Source: Salinigranum salinum | GTDB lineage: Archaea > Halobacteriota > Halobacteria > Halobacteriales > Haloferacaceae | Direction: 5' to 3' | DNA length: 64,000 nt | Assembly (NCBI RefSeq): GCF_009176545.1 | Contig: NZ_VTOJ01000002.1 | Coordinates: forward strand, 248,001-312,000 | Shown here: positions 1 to 8,853 of the stretch, in pieces | How positions within the stretch are numbered: the first letter of the stretch is position 1 | How the letters are laid out: the number at the start of each line of letters is the position of its first letter | Translations under genes and position numbers: made by a program | Notes under the pieces: model-generated | Databases searched by the model: none | What the model was told of the DNA's origin: nothing | What the model saw: the letters and a program-made list of their open reading frames with translations, nothing else

Positions 1-379
1 CGGTGACGACTCCGACGCCGCGAAGGACCTCGCCAACGAGACGGACTTCTTCGTTGCCGAGGCGTCGATGATGCAAGATATTGGCCGGTACCTCGGGACC
101 GTCCTCGGGCCGCGCGGCAAGATGCCGACGCCGCTGCAGCCCGACGACGACGTCGTCGAGACCGTCAACCGGATGAAGAACACGGTGCAACTGCGCTCTC
201 GTGACCGACGGACGTTCCACACCCGCGTGGGTGCACAGGACATGTCCGCCGACGAGATCGCGGAGAACATCGACGTCATCATCCGACGGCTCGAGGCGAA
301 CCTCGAGAAGGGACCACTCAACATCGACGGCATCTACGTCAAGACGACGATGGGGCCGTCCGTGGAGGTGCCCGCATGA
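1..379 (+). CDS. rpl1: 50S ribosomal protein L1 (uL1), C-terminal part
   Basis: The gene enters from the left edge; the first full codon is at base 2 and 125 residues are visible of the roughly 210 usual for archaeal L1. The uL1 signature GPRGKMPTP lies about 35 residues into the visible part. L1 forms the mobile L1 stalk of the large subunit, binds 23S rRNA and in archaea can repress its own mRNA. The stop codon overlaps the start of rpl10 (ATGA at 376-379), so the two are translationally coupled in the L1-L10-L12 operon. Confidence 0.96.
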   Translation, partial: GDDSDAAKDLANETDFFVAEASMMQDIGRYLGTVLGPRGKMPTPLQPDDDVVETVNRMKNTVQLRSRDRRTFHTRVGAQDMSADEIAENIDVIIRRLEANLEKGPLNIDGIYVKTTMGPSVEVPA

Positions 380-1419
380 GCTCCGAAGCGCGCAAGACCG
401 AGACCATCCCGCAGTGGAAGCGCGAAGAGGTCGACGAGCTCGTCGAGTTCGTCGACTCCTACCAGTCCGTCGGGGTGGTCCGCGTGACGGGCATCCCCTC
501 GCGACAGCTCCAGAACATGCGCCGGGACCTCCACGGCACGGCCGCCGTGCGGATGTCTCGCAACACGCTGATGGAGCGCGCGCTGGCCGAGGTCGACGAC
601 GGCCTCGAGACGCTGAGCGACTACCTCGCCGGCGAGGTGGCGCTCATCGGGACGGACGACAACCCGTTCGGCCTGTTCAAGGAGCTGGAGGCGTCGAAGA
701 CGCCAGCGCCGATCAACGCGGGCGAGGTCGCCCCGAACGAGATCGTCATCCCCGAAGGTGACACGGGGGTCGACCCCGGACCGTTCGTCGGCGAACTCCA
801 GCAGGTCGGCGCCGCCGCGCGCATCATGGACGGCTCGATCCACGTGACCGAGGACTCTACGGTGCTGGAGGAGGGCGAGGTCGTCTCCGCCGAGCTGGCG
901 AACGTCCTCTCCGAACTCGGCATCGAGCCGAAGGAGGTCGGCCTCGACCTCCGTGCGGTGTTCTCCGAGGGCGTCCTGTTCGAGCCGGACGAGCTCGCCA
1001 TCGACGTCGACGAGTACCGCGCCGACATCGAGAGCGCGGCCGCCGCCGGGCGGAACCTCTCGGTCAACGCGGCGTACCCCACGTCGAGAACGGTCGGCAC
1101 GCTCCTGGCGAAGGCCGCCGGCGAGGCCAAATCGGTGGGGCTACAGGCCGCCATCGAGGACGAGGAGCTCATGCCGGACCTGATCCGGCGCGCCGACTCG
1201 CAGTTGCGGGCGCTCGCGGCGCTCGTCGACGACGAGGAGGCGCTCCCGGAGGAGCTGCGCGGTGCGGCCGCCCCCGAACCGGCGGCCGAACCCGACGAAT
1301 CGACTGACGAAGACGAAGACGACGCGGATACGGAGGCGGACGCCGAGGCCGAGGCCGACGAAGACGTCGACGACGACGACGACGACGGCGCGGACGGTCT
1401 CGGTGCGATGTTCGGATAA
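376..1419 (+). CDS. rpl10: 50S ribosomal protein L10 (uL10, acidic P0)
   Basis: Archaeal uL10/P0 of 347 residues, the base of the ribosomal stalk that binds 23S rRNA and carries L12 dimers. The N-terminal two thirds is the rRNA-binding domain plus the archaeal insertion. After about residue 295 there is a hinge of Ala, Pro and long Asp/Glu runs that ends in GLGAMFG, the hydrophobic tail shared with L12 and used to recruit translational GTPases. It overlaps rpl1 by 4 bases and is followed 22 bases later by rpl12. The acidic hinge is typical of haloarchaea. Confidence 0.97.
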   Translation: MSSEARKTETIPQWKREEVDELVEFVDSYQSVGVVRVTGIPSRQLQNMRRDLHGTAAVRMSRNTLMERALAEVDDGLETLSDYLAGEVALIGTDDNPFGLFKELEASKTPAPINAGEVAPNEIVIPEGDTGVDPGPFVGELQQVGAAARIMDGSIHVTEDSTVLEEGEVVSAELANVLSELGIEPKEVGLDLRAVFSEGVLFEPDELAIDVDEYRADIESAAAAGRNLSVNAAYPTSRTVGTLLAKAAGEAKSVGLQAAIEDEELMPDLIRRADSQLRALAALVDDEEALPEELRGAAAPEPAAEPDESTDEDEDDADTEADAEAEADEDVDDDDDDGADGLGAMFG

Positions 1420-1441
1420 CGAGAACACGAGGTACACACCA

Positions 1442-1780
1442 ATGGAATACGTTTACGCAGCACTCACCCTGAACGAATCGGGCGAAGAGATCAACGAGGA
1501 CAACATCACGGCGGTGCTCGAGGCCGCCGGCGTCGACGTCGAGCAGTCCCGCGTGAAGGCGCTCGTCGCCGCGCTCGAGGACGTCGACATCGAGGAGGCC
1601 ATCGAGACGGCCGCCGCCGCGCCCGCCGCGGCCGGTGGGGCCGCCGCCGGCGGCGACGGTGGCGACGACGAGGACGAGGACGACGGCGACGAGGCCGAGG
1701 AAGCCGAAGCCGCCGAGGAAGACGAGGAAGACGAAGACGACGACGCCGGCGGCGAGGGCCTCGGCGAACTCTTCGGCTGA
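1442..1780 (+). CDS. rpl12: 50S ribosomal protein L12 (archaeal P1)
   Basis: The product has 112 residues. The start [17 protein letters not shown] is the standard archaeal P1 N-terminus, so I use the ATG at 1442. Residues 1-58 form the helical dimerisation domain that binds L10; the rest is an Ala/Gly then Asp/Glu hinge ending in GLGELFG, matching the L10 tail. It recruits EF-2 and EF-1A to the ribosome. It is the last gene of the L1-L10-L12 unit. A T-containing stretch at about 1818-1825 could end the transcript, but I see no hairpin. Confidence 0.97.
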   Translation: MEYVYAALTLNESGEEINEDNITAVLEAAGVDVEQSRVKALVAALEDVDIEEAIETAAAAPAAAGGAAAGGDGGDDEDEDDGDEAEEAEAAEEDEEDEDDDAGGEGLGELFG

Positions 1781-2132
1781 ACGCGGCCACACTCGTTCGC
1801 GTTCACGACTCCCATCACGTTCTTTCGAAACGCCGGACGACGAGCGGCGGCTTCGCCCGCCGTGAGACGGCCCCGGTCTGACAGGGAACGAGCGAACGAG
1901 GCGGAACGCGAGGCCCACGAACCGGGTGTCGACAGTCGTGAGCTACGCCGCGGCGGGGAACTGACGGAGCCTGCCTCGACCGAGGACCGAGTTTCGGTGT
2001 GGACGCGCACGCGTCGTCTCGAACACCACCCGACTGGTCTCGAACACCACCGATTGACAGTCGAACCCAGCGAGCGTGAGGGGTTCCCGACGGGCGTGAT
2101 TTTATGAGTGGGGAGGCGGCCACCTCTCCGCG
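1781..2132. other. intergenic region with a short tandem repeat
   Basis: This 352-base gap separates the ribosomal operon from the permease gene. It has no convincing reading frame. It holds an imperfect 21-base tandem repeat (GTCTCGAACACCACC at 2016-2030 and again at 2037-2051). A T-rich TATA-like element at 2098-2104 lies about 30 bases ahead of the next ATG. Confidence 0.5.
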
Positions 2133-3380
2133 ATGCCCGGAGACGCGTTGTTCGCCAGCCCACCCGTCGGCCGAGCGGGCACGCTCCTCGTGTTCACCTT
2201 CTGTGGTGTCGCGCTGGGAACCGTCTCCGGACTCGTTCCGGGGGTACACGCCAACGCCTTCGCGCTCTTTCTCGCCGCCGTCGCGCCGGGTGTCCCCGGG
2301 CCGCCTGCGGGCGTCGCGAGCGCAGTGCTCGCGGCGGGCGTGACGCACACGTTCCTCGACGTGGTCCCGACGCTGGCGCTGGGCGTTCCCGACCCGGCGA
2401 TGGCCGCCGGGGCGCTGCCGGGACACAGGCTGGTGCTGGGCGGGCGCGGCCGCGAGGCGCTCCGGCTGTCGGCGCTCGGGAGCGCCGGTGCGCTCGTCGT
2501 CGCGCTCCCCGTGGCAGTGCCGCTGACGGCACTCGTCCGCCAGTGGCAGGCGGCGCTCTACGCGCTCCTACCGGTCTTGCTCGTGGCCGTGTTCGGACTG
2601 TTGGCCCTCGCCGAACGACGACCGAGACGGATCGTCGCGGCTGGCGTCCTCGTCGGCCTGTCCGGACTGCTCGGTCTCGCCACGCTCGACAGACCGTTCG
2701 ACGGCGTTCTCGCGGTCGGGGGAGTGCTCACGCCGCTGTTCGCCGGCCTGTTCGGCGTCCCAGTGCTGGTCGACGCGGCCCGCGGCGACGGGGTCCCGCC
2801 GCAGGACGACGCGACGATCACCGCGGCTCCCAGGACGGTGGGGCGCGCCGCACTCGCCGGGGTCGCCGGCGGCGGGCTGGTGGGGTACGTCCCCGGCGTC
2901 TCCGCGGGCGTCGCCGCGACGCTCTCGTTGCCGGTCGCGAGCGCGGGGCGGGGCGAGCGCGACCCCGATCGCACGTACCTCGTGGCGACGAGCGGGGCGA
3001 ACACCGCCACGGCCGTCTTCGCGCTGTTCTCGCTGGTCGCGCTGGACGCACCCCGGACCGGCGTGACGGTCGCGCTGCAGGAGGTCGGCACACCACCGCT
3101 TGCGACGCTCCTCGCGGCGACCGTGATCGCGGGGGTCGTCGCGGCGGTGTTCGTCCCGGTGCTCGGTGATCGGTACCTCCGGCTCGTGGGACGGATCGAC
3201 CCGCTCACCACGAGCCTCCTCGCCTGCGCGCTGCTCGGCCTCCTCTCGGTGCTCTTCGCGGGGGCTGCGGGCGCGGTCATCCTCGTGGTCGCGGGACTGG
3301 TCGGTCTCCTCCCCGTCCGGCTCGGCGTCCGTCGGGTCCACCTCATGGGCGTGCTCGCGGTCCCGCTCGTCGTCGGCTGA
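2133..3380 (+). CDS. TctA-like (DUF112) membrane permease
   Basis: A very hydrophobic 415-residue protein with about ten membrane segments. It has the paired glycine-rich repeats of the tripartite tricarboxylate transporter large subunit: GLVPGVHANAFALFLAA near residue 32, and GYVPGVSAGVAATLSLP plus TSGANTATAVFA in the second half. Archaeal homologues of this family usually stand alone; I see no TctB or TctC partner nearby, so the substrate is unknown. The ATG lies about 30 bases after a TATA-like TTTTA (2100-2104), which fits a leaderless message. It is transcribed alone between translation operons. Confidence 0.75.
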   Translation: MPGDALFASPPVGRAGTLLVFTFCGVALGTVSGLVPGVHANAFALFLAAVAPGVPGPPAGVASAVLAAGVTHTFLDVVPTLALGVPDPAMAAGALPGHRLVLGGRGREALRLSALGSAGALVVALPVAVPLTALVRQWQAALYALLPVLLVAVFGLLALAERRPRRIVAAGVLVGLSGLLGLATLDRPFDGVLAVGGVLTPLFAGLFGVPVLVDAARGDGVPPQDDATITAAPRTVGRAALAGVAGGGLVGYVPGVSAGVAATLSLPVASAGRGERDPDRTYLVATSGANTATAVFALFSLVALDAPRTGVTVALQEVGTPPLATLLAATVIAGVVAAVFVPVLGDRYLRLVGRIDPLTTSLLACALLGLLSVLFAGAAGAVILVVAGLVGLLPVRLGVRRVHLMGVLAVPLVVG

Positions 3381-3409
3381 GGACGGCGCCATGAGGCGAA
3401 AGAACAACC

Positions 3410-3417
3410 GTTAAACG
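3410..3417 (+). promoter_or_regulatory. TATA-like box for the zinc finger/EF-1 beta pair
   Basis: GTTAAACG lies about 25-30 bases before the ATG at 3440, the spacing expected for a leaderless haloarchaeal transcript. Confidence 0.5.
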
Positions 3418-3439
3418 TGGCGGACGGGTTCGTGTGAGT

Positions 3440-3625
3440 ATGAGCGAGAGCGAGCCGGAGCGACGACACGCCCGCCAGTGCGTGTCCTGTGGCATCAACA
3501 TCTCGGGCATGAGCGCCGCGACGTTCAAGTGCCCGGACTGTGGCCACGAGATCTCCCGCTGTGCGAAGTGCCGCAAGCAGAGCAACCTCTACGAGTGCCC
3601 CGACTGCGGGTTCACCGGACCCTGA
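3440..3625 (+). CDS. small double zinc-finger protein (HVO_2753 family)
   Basis: A 61-residue protein made almost entirely of two zinc fingers. Eight cysteines form four CxxC pairs: C14/C17, C31/C34, C41/C44 and C53/C56, with the CPDCG motif occurring twice. I recall this as the HVO_2753 family, whose Haloferax member was reported to affect swarming and biofilm formation; the molecular role is not settled. I prefer the ATG at 3440 to the GTG two codons upstream because of its distance from the TATA-like box. It is followed 7 bases later by the EF-1 beta gene, so the two are probably cotranscribed and a translation-linked role is plausible. Confidence 0.85.
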   Translation: MSESEPERRHARQCVSCGINISGMSAATFKCPDCGHEISRCAKCRKQSNLYECPDCGFTGP

Positions 3626-3632
3626 CACTACC

Positions 3633-3899
3633 ATGGGAAAAGTCGCCGCCAAGATCAAGGTCATGCCGAACAGCCCCGATATCGACCTCGACGCGCTGCA
3701 GGAGCGTCTCGAGGAGTCGCTGCCCGAGGGAGCGAAGATCAACGGCTTCGAGCGCGACAACGTCGCGTTCGGGCTGGTCGCCCTGCTGCCGACCGTCATC
3801 GTCCCCGACGACGCCGGCGGGACCGAGGCGGTCGAGGAGTCGTTCACGGGCGTCGACGGCGTCGAGAGCGTCTCCGTCGAGAACGTCGGTCGGATCTGA
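3633..3899 (+). CDS. ef1b: translation elongation factor 1-beta (aEF1B)
   Basis: An 88-residue archaeal EF-1 beta, the nucleotide exchange factor that reloads EF-1A with GTP. The start [19 protein letters not shown] and the middle [14 protein letters not shown] are typical of the family, and the length matches the stand-alone archaeal form (about 88-90 residues). It lies 7 bases after the double zinc-finger gene. The haloarchaeal acidic bias is strong ([16 protein letters not shown]). Confidence 0.95.
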   Translation: MGKVAAKIKVMPNSPDIDLDALQERLEESLPEGAKINGFERDNVAFGLVALLPTVIVPDDAGGTEAVEESFTGVDGVESVSVENVGRI

Positions 3900-4044
3900 C
3901 GCCGCCGCTCACCCGAGACGACACTTCGTTCGAGCCGCACGAGACGACCGGCGAGCCACGGCTGGGTCGGCCGTGGCCTCTATGCCGTGCTCCGCGGTGT
4001 GTTCGTAGACGTGTTCGCGGACGTATTCAGCGGTCGTTCGCCGG

Positions 4045-4347
4045 TTACCCGCGGACGGCGAGGACGGTACCGACGAGCGTTCCGAGGATGAACCCGCCGA
4101 ACATTGCCAGCGGGAGAGAGTTGAGCCCCACGCCGACCAGTCCGCCGGCGAGCATGCCGATGGCGAAGCCGCTGCCGAAGCGGACCGCGAAGCCACCCTC
4201 GCTCGCGCCGGGACCGGCGTCTGCAGCGACCGCGTCGACGTCGGCGTCGGCCCCGGCGTCGTGAGCGCTCGCCGGTTCGTCCGCCGTCCCCGCGTCCCCT
4301 TCCGACGGATGGGGGACGTCCGTGACCGCTGGAGCCTCCTGACTCAT
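4045..4347 (-). CDS. small membrane protein with acidic N-terminus
   Basis: A 100-residue protein of unknown function. Residues 1-51 are acidic and Ala/Asp-rich, probably disordered. Residues 52-98 hold two glycine-rich hydrophobic segments (FGSGFAIGMLAGGLVGVGL and FGGFILGTLVGTVLAV) that look like a membrane hairpin. The start MSQEAP at 4347 gives a sensible N-terminus; longer in-frame starts upstream run through non-coding-like sequence. It sits alone on the minus strand between EF-1 beta and L21e. Confidence 0.7.
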   Translation of the reverse strand: MSQEAPAVTDVPHPSEGDAGTADEPASAHDAGADADVDAVAADAGPGASEGGFAVRFGSGFAIGMLAGGLVGVGLNSLPLAMFGGFILGTLVGTVLAVRG

Positions 4348-4596
4348 ACGAGAACAGTCGCGCTCCGAGGCTGATATGCTTTGCCACGGTTGGCGCGGGA
4401 CGAGAACGATCGTGTGGTGGCCGAGAGAGTCGACGAGGCGGCGGGTGTGGTGACGGCGGCGTCGTGAACGGCACCGCCGAAGTCCGGCAGGGATCGTGCC
4501 GTCCGGGGTCTGGCGCGGTCGTCGACACGGAGGCACCGTGGACGCGACCGTCCGGACGTATGCGTCGACCTGACGCACGCGGACGGGAACGTGCGT

Positions 4597-4602
4597 TTTA
4601 TA
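4597..4602 (+). promoter_or_regulatory. TATA-like box of the L21e-Rpb4 operon
   Basis: TTTATA lies about 31-36 bases before the L21e ATG (4633), giving a predicted start about 8 bases ahead of the gene. Confidence 0.55.
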
Positions 4603-4632
4603 CCTGCGTCGCAAGTACAGACTCGCACGACT

Positions 4633-4923
4633 ATGCCGAGTTCCAACGGTCCGATGAAGGGGACGCGGAACAAACTGAAGAACAAACCCCGAGAGCGCGG
4701 GACCTCGCCGCCGCAGCGTGCCATCCAGGAGTACGAAGTGGGGCAGAAAGTCCACCTGAGGATCGACCCCAGTGTGCGGAAGGGTCGCTTCCACCCCCGG
4801 TTCAACGGACACACGGGCGAAGTGGTCGGCACGCAGGGCCGCTCGTTCAAGATCGAGATCACGGACGGCGGGAAGACGAAGACGCTCATCGCCCGGCCCG
4901 CCCACCTTCGCGCCCAGCAGTAG
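4633..4923 (+). CDS. rpl21e: 50S ribosomal protein L21e (eL21)
   Basis: A 96-residue archaeal eL21, a large-subunit protein near the central protuberance. The start [17 protein letters not shown] and the conserved [23 protein letters not shown] are diagnostic. The stop codon is immediately followed by the ATG of the Rpb4 gene, a ribosomal protein/RNA polymerase pairing common in archaea. Basic residues are kept because the protein binds rRNA, unlike the acidic cytosolic neighbours. Confidence 0.96.
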   Translation: MPSSNGPMKGTRNKLKNKPRERGTSPPQRAIQEYEVGQKVHLRIDPSVRKGRFHPRFNGHTGEVVGTQGRSFKIEITDGGKTKTLIARPAHLRAQQ

Positions 4924-5280
4924 ATGACGATCTTCAAAGAGAAGCTCGACGAGGAGTACCTGACGACCGCGGAGGTGAAGGCACTCCTCGAGGAGGTCGA
5001 GGCCGAACGCGCGGCCGACGAGGAACGGGAGGTCCGGTACGAACTGGCCCGCGCCATCGAACACGTCAACCGCTTCGCCTTCCTCGACCCCGAGGAGTCA
5101 CGTGCGCTGGCCGAGGAACTCGCCGAACTCGAGGCAGTCGACGAGAAGACCGCGTTCAAGATCGCCGACCTGCTCCCGCAGTCACGCGACGAACTCCGGG
5201 CGCTCTACGCCCAGCAGCGCTACACCCTCTCCGGCGACGAACTCGACGAGATCCTCAACATCGTCGCCAAGTACGCCTGA
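4924..5280 (+). CDS. rpoF: RNA polymerase subunit Rpb4 (RpoF)
   Basis: A 118-residue Rpb4/RpoF. It forms the stalk of archaeal RNA polymerase with RpoE (Rpb7), which helps promoter opening and binds nascent RNA. The features seen are the TIFKEKLDEEYLTTAEVKALLE start and a C-terminal HRDC-like helical part (KIADLLPQSRDELRALYAQQRYTLSGDELDEIL). It begins directly after the L21e stop codon, so the two are one transcript. RpoE is not in the window. Confidence 0.92.
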   Translation: MTIFKEKLDEEYLTTAEVKALLEEVEAERAADEEREVRYELARAIEHVNRFAFLDPEESRALAEELAELEAVDEKTAFKIADLLPQSRDELRALYAQQRYTLSGDELDEILNIVAKYA

Positions 5281-5365
5281 GTCGGCGGCTCGAACCGTCG
5301 CGTCCCGTCGCCCGTTGTGAGTTCGACAGCTGTTTCGAGGCCCGAGAGCCGACGTCCGTGCCAAC

Positions 5366-5374
5366 GTTTTAAAT
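5366..5374 (+). promoter_or_regulatory. TATA-like box of the DUF655-RsmA-MscS-MTase operon
   Basis: GTTTTAAAT lies 24-32 bases before the ATG at 5398, so the message is likely leaderless. Confidence 0.55.
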
Positions 5375-5397
5375 CACCTGTCAGCATATAACCCTGT

Positions 5398-6009
5398 ATG
5401 ACCACGAGCGAGAGCGGCGACGCTGGTGACACCGAGACGACGGAGCGCGAACCGGACTTCGCCGTCGTTCTCGACGTGCTCCCGCACGGCCGGGCCGACG
5501 ACGACCGCCCCCGGTACAAGAAATCGCCGCTCGGGTACGCACTCGGCGAGGAGAACTTCCGCCTGGTCGAACTTCGGCTCGACGACGACGCCGACGTGAG
5601 CATCGGCGACCGCGTCGTCGTCGAGCCGGCCGCCGACCGCGACCTCGTCGAGGAGGTACGCGACGTCGAGTACGACGCCCTGTCGAACACGGCGCTGTCC
5701 GAGCTCGAGTACGTCGTCGACGAGATCCTCTCCGAGCACGAGGGCCGGTTCGTCGACTTCTACAACGACGCACAGCCGATCACGATCCGCCTCCACCAGC
5801 TGAATCTCCTCCCCGGGATCGGGAAGAAGCTCCGGAACAACATCCTCGACCAGCGCAAACGAGGACCGTTCGAGAGCTTCGAGGACCTCGAAGACCGGAT
5901 CTCGGGCCTCCACAACCCGAAGGACATCCTCGCCGAACGGATCATGTCCGAACTCCGCGACGACGACCTCAAGTACAAGGTGTTCGTCCGGCGGGACCGC
6001 GAGGAGTAG
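5398..6009 (+). CDS. DUF655 family RNA-binding-like protein
   Basis: A 203-residue DUF655 protein, conserved in archaea and usually next to rsmA, as here. The N-terminal half looks like an OB-type beta domain (FAVVLDVLPHGRADDDRP, then DRVVVEPAADRD). Around residue 135 is a helix-hairpin-helix LNLLPGIGKKLRNNIL, a nucleic-acid contact motif, followed by FESFEDLEDRISGL. The family is presumed to bind RNA, perhaps in ribosome biogenesis, but I know of no firm assay. It is probably cotranscribed with rsmA, 101 bases downstream. Confidence 0.85.
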   Translation: MTTSESGDAGDTETTEREPDFAVVLDVLPHGRADDDRPRYKKSPLGYALGEENFRLVELRLDDDADVSIGDRVVVEPAADRDLVEEVRDVEYDALSNTALSELEYVVDEILSEHEGRFVDFYNDAQPITIRLHQLNLLPGIGKKLRNNILDQRKRGPFESFEDLEDRISGLHNPKDILAERIMSELRDDDLKYKVFVRRDREE

Positions 6010-6110
6010 CCGGCGACGAACGACGGAGTGGGGTGCGGATGGTTCGGGGTGCGAGCCGTTCGCGGTGGCAACGAACAGGTTTTAGGCTCGCGCAGACCCA
6101 GTCACGAGTA

Positions 6111-6953
6111 ATGACCACGGACGCGACCGGCCGCCGCGACCCCGACGGCCTCATCCGTCGGGCGGGCGTACGCGGCGACCCCGACCGCGACCAGCACTTC
6201 CTCGTCGACGACCGGGTGCTCGACCGCGTACCGACGTATCTGCCGGACGACGCCGACACGGGACACCTGCTCGAGGTCGGTGGCGGCACCGGGGCGCTCA
6301 CCGACCGCCTGCTCGCGGTCGGCGAGCGGGTGACGGTCGTCGAGCGCGACCCCTCTCTCGCGGCGTTCCTCCGCGAGGAGTTCGCGTCGGCGGTCGACGC
6401 CGGTCGGCTGACGATCGTCGAGGGCGACGCGCTCGCCGTCGACCTCCCCGACTTCACCGCGTCCGTCTCGAACCTCCCGTACGGGATCTCCTCGGAGATC
6501 GCGTTCCGCCTCCTCCCACGGGGGAGACCGCTGGTGTTGATGTTCCAGCTGGAGTTCGCCGAGCGGATGGCGGCCGCGGCCGGGACGAGCGAGTACGGGC
6601 GGCTCTCCGTCGGAGCCCAGCACTACGCCGACGTCGAGATCGTCGAGCGAGTCCCCCGCGAGGCGTTCGATCCCGCGCCCGCGGTTCAGAGCGCGGTCGT
6701 CCGGACCACACCTCGCGAGCCCGACTACGCGGTCGACGACGAGGCGTTCTTCCTCGACTTCGTGAAGGCGCTGTTCACGCAGCGACGGAAGACGGTCCGC
6801 AACGCCATCCGGAACACGACGCACATCTCGGGCGTCGCCGACGGCGCGGCGGTCGTCGAGGCGGCACCCGAGGACCTGCTCTCGAAGCGACCCGGCGACC
6901 TCCTGCCCCGGGAGTTCGCCGAACTGGCCGACCTCGCCGCAGAGTACCGCTGA
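6111..6953 (+). CDS. rsmA: 16S rRNA adenine dimethyltransferase RsmA/KsgA
   Basis: A 280-residue KsgA/Dim1 methyltransferase that dimethylates two adjacent adenines in the helix near the 3' end of 16S rRNA, using SAM. Visible motifs are DQHFLVDDRVLDR (N-terminal), the SAM loop LLEVGGGTGALTDRL near residue 53, and catalytic NLPY near residue 121. The ATG at 6111 follows a TTTTAG TATA-like element (about 6080-6085), which supports a second start site inside the operon. The stop codon overlaps the MscS start by one base. Confidence 0.94.
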   Translation: MTTDATGRRDPDGLIRRAGVRGDPDRDQHFLVDDRVLDRVPTYLPDDADTGHLLEVGGGTGALTDRLLAVGERVTVVERDPSLAAFLREEFASAVDAGRLTIVEGDALAVDLPDFTASVSNLPYGISSEIAFRLLPRGRPLVLMFQLEFAERMAAAAGTSEYGRLSVGAQHYADVEIVERVPREAFDPAPAVQSAVVRTTPREPDYAVDDEAFFLDFVKALFTQRRKTVRNAIRNTTHISGVADGAAVVEAAPEDLLSKRPGDLLPREFAELADLAAEYR

Positions 6954-8185
6954 TGCTCCAGGTCAGCGGCATCGACGCGCTCGTCTCCTCGCTCCCCGCG
7001 AAGCTCGTCGTCACGCTCGCGACGATCCTCGCCGTGATGGGGACGTGGCGGCTGATCGACGCGCTGCACGAACACGAGATCGACGTGATGCCTGGGACGT
7101 GGCGTCACCTCGGACTCTCGGCGGCGAGCGTCCTCGTGACGGTCGGCGGTGGACTGCTCGTCATCGCCGTGTGGGGACTCACGGGACCGCTCCTCGACGT
7201 CTTCGCCGCGTACCGCCTCGGGCCGGGGACCGTGGTCAACGTCGTGCTCGCGCTGGTGATCGTCGCGACCGCCTACGGCATGACCGATCTGGTCGGCCGG
7301 GTAACGAGAGAGCTCTCCGACAGTCGCCGTGCCATCACGGAACACCAGCGCGAGATCATCTACCGGCTCTCGCAGGTGAGTCTCTACGCGATCGCGGGGA
7401 CGATCATCCTCGGCGGGCTCTGGGGCGTCGACCTCGGCGGGCTCCTCGTCGGGGCGGGCTTTCTCGGCATCGTCGTCGGTCTCGCCGCCCGACAGACGCT
7501 CGGGGCCCTGCTGGCGGGGTTCGTCCTCATGTTCTCCCGGCCGTTCGAGATCGGCGACTGGGTCGAGATCGGCGACCACGAGGGGATCGTCACCGACATC
7601 ACCATCGTCACCACCCGGATGCAGACGTTCGACGGCGAGTACGTGATGGTCCCGAACGACGTCGTCTCCTCGGAGAGCGTCGTCAACCGTTCGCGGAAGG
7701 GTCGCCTACGGATCGAGGTCGACGTCGGGGTCGACTACGACGCGGACCCGACCCACGCGGCCGAGGTGGCCCGCGACGCCGTGAAGCAGGTCGACGCCGT
7801 GATGCGGGTACCGACGCCGCAGGTCGTGGTCAAGGAGTTCGTCGACTCGGCGGTGCTCCTGGGCGTGCGCGTCTGGATCGACAACCCGAGCGCCCGGCGC
7901 AAGTGGCGGACGCGAACGGCCGTCGTGAGCGCGGTCAAGGAGGCGTTCGAGCGCGAGGACGTGAAGATCCCGTTCCCCCAGCGCGAGCTCACTGGTCGCG
8001 AGGAGACCGGCGGGTTCGTCCTCGCGGAGGGACAGACGCTCGCAGGCGACGTCGATGCCCCGACGCCCGAGCCCGACGGTGGACAGGACCGCGACGGGAG
8101 ACAGGGTGACGCGGACCGGGACGCCGATCGAGACGACGCCGAGCGCGAGAGGGGAGGCGACACGGCCGGAGGCGACGGCTCATGA
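6953..8185 (+). CDS. MscS-family mechanosensitive channel
   Basis: A 410-residue small-conductance mechanosensitive channel, which releases solutes on osmotic downshift. There are about five N-terminal membrane segments. The pore helix LLVGAGFLGIVVGLAARQTL near residues 163-183 is followed by the MscS beta domain (FEIGDWVEIGDHEGIVTDITIVTTRM and VPNDVVSSESVVNRSR). The last about 55 residues are a highly charged Asp/Arg/Gly tail. It starts on the last base of the rsmA stop codon and ends overlapping the next methyltransferase by 4 bases. Confidence 0.9.
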   Translation: MLQVSGIDALVSSLPAKLVVTLATILAVMGTWRLIDALHEHEIDVMPGTWRHLGLSAASVLVTVGGGLLVIAVWGLTGPLLDVFAAYRLGPGTVVNVVLALVIVATAYGMTDLVGRVTRELSDSRRAITEHQREIIYRLSQVSLYAIAGTIILGGLWGVDLGGLLVGAGFLGIVVGLAARQTLGALLAGFVLMFSRPFEIGDWVEIGDHEGIVTDITIVTTRMQTFDGEYVMVPNDVVSSESVVNRSRKGRLRIEVDVGVDYDADPTHAAEVARDAVKQVDAVMRVPTPQVVVKEFVDSAVLLGVRVWIDNPSARRKWRTRTAVVSAVKEAFEREDVKIPFPQRELTGREETGGFVLAEGQTLAGDVDAPTPEPDGGQDRDGRQGDADRDADRDDAERERGGDTAGGDGS

Positions 8186-8805
8186 GCCGCGACGACCTCG
8201 CCGCACGGCGCGGCGTCGAGACGTCGGTGTACCAGCCCGCTGAGGACTCGGCGCTCCTCGCGCGGGCCGCCGTCGACGCCGTCTCCGACGGAGAGCGGGT
8301 GCTCGACGTCGGCACGGGGTCGGGCTGGGTCGCCGCGCAGGTCGCGACCGAGGTCGCCGCCGACGTGGTCGCCACGGATCTCAACCCCCACGCCTGCCGG
8401 CAGGCGCGCGAACGCTCGCGGGCGCTCGAACGCGACGGCGAGGGGGGGTTCGCGGTGGTCGCCGCCGACCTCGTCTCGCCGTTCGCGGACGGGAGCTTCG
8501 ACGTCGTCCTGTTCAACCCACCGTACCTCCCCACCGATCCCGACAACGAGTGGGACGACTGGATGGAGCGTGCCCTGTCGGGCGGGGAGTCCGGCCGGGC
8601 GGTCATCGACCCCTTCCTCGACACGGTCGGCCGCGTGCTCGCGCCCGACGGCCGGGTGCTGTTGCTGGTCAGCAGTCTCACGGGCTACGACGAGGTGCTG
8701 GCGCACGCCCGCGACCGTGGGTTCCGCGCGGAGAAGGCCGTCGAGGAGTCGTACCCGTTCGAGGTACTGACGGTCGTCTCACTGCGTTTTGATTCCTCAG
8801 AGTAA
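8182..8805 (+). CDS. HemK2/Mtq2-type protein methyltransferase
   Basis: A 207-residue SAM-dependent methyltransferase. The SAM loop is VLDVGTGSGWVAAQVA near residue 40, and the NPPY motif (FNPPYLP, residue 112) marks N-methylation of a planar side chain. Archaeal members of this PrmC-like group match Mtq2, which modifies the glutamine of the release factor aRF1 GGQ loop. The gene overlaps MscS by 4 bases (ATGA), so it is the last gene of the DUF655-rsmA-mscS unit. Its stop codon lies inside the inverted repeat that precedes metE1. Confidence 0.87.
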   Translation: MSRDDLAARRGVETSVYQPAEDSALLARAAVDAVSDGERVLDVGTGSGWVAAQVATEVAADVVATDLNPHACRQARERSRALERDGEGGFAVVAADLVSPFADGSFDVVLFNPPYLPTDPDNEWDDWMERALSGGESGRAVIDPFLDTVGRVLAPDGRVLLLVSSLTGYDEVLAHARDRGFRAEKAVEESYPFEVLTVVSLRFDSSE

Positions 8806-8827
8806 TATTTCGGTTTAGCAAATATTA
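8803..8827 (+). promoter_or_regulatory. inverted repeat covering the TATA box of metE1
   Basis: TAATATTT (8803-8810) and AAATATTA (8820-8827) form a perfect 8-base inverted repeat with a 9-base spacer. The right arm is also the best TATA-like box, 27-34 bases before the metE1 ATG. This geometry fits an operator where a bound repressor would block TBP. The regulator is unknown; a methionine or SAM sensor is a guess. Confidence 0.5.
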
Positions 8828-8853
8828 AGCGTCGGCATTTCAAAGGGCCGGTG

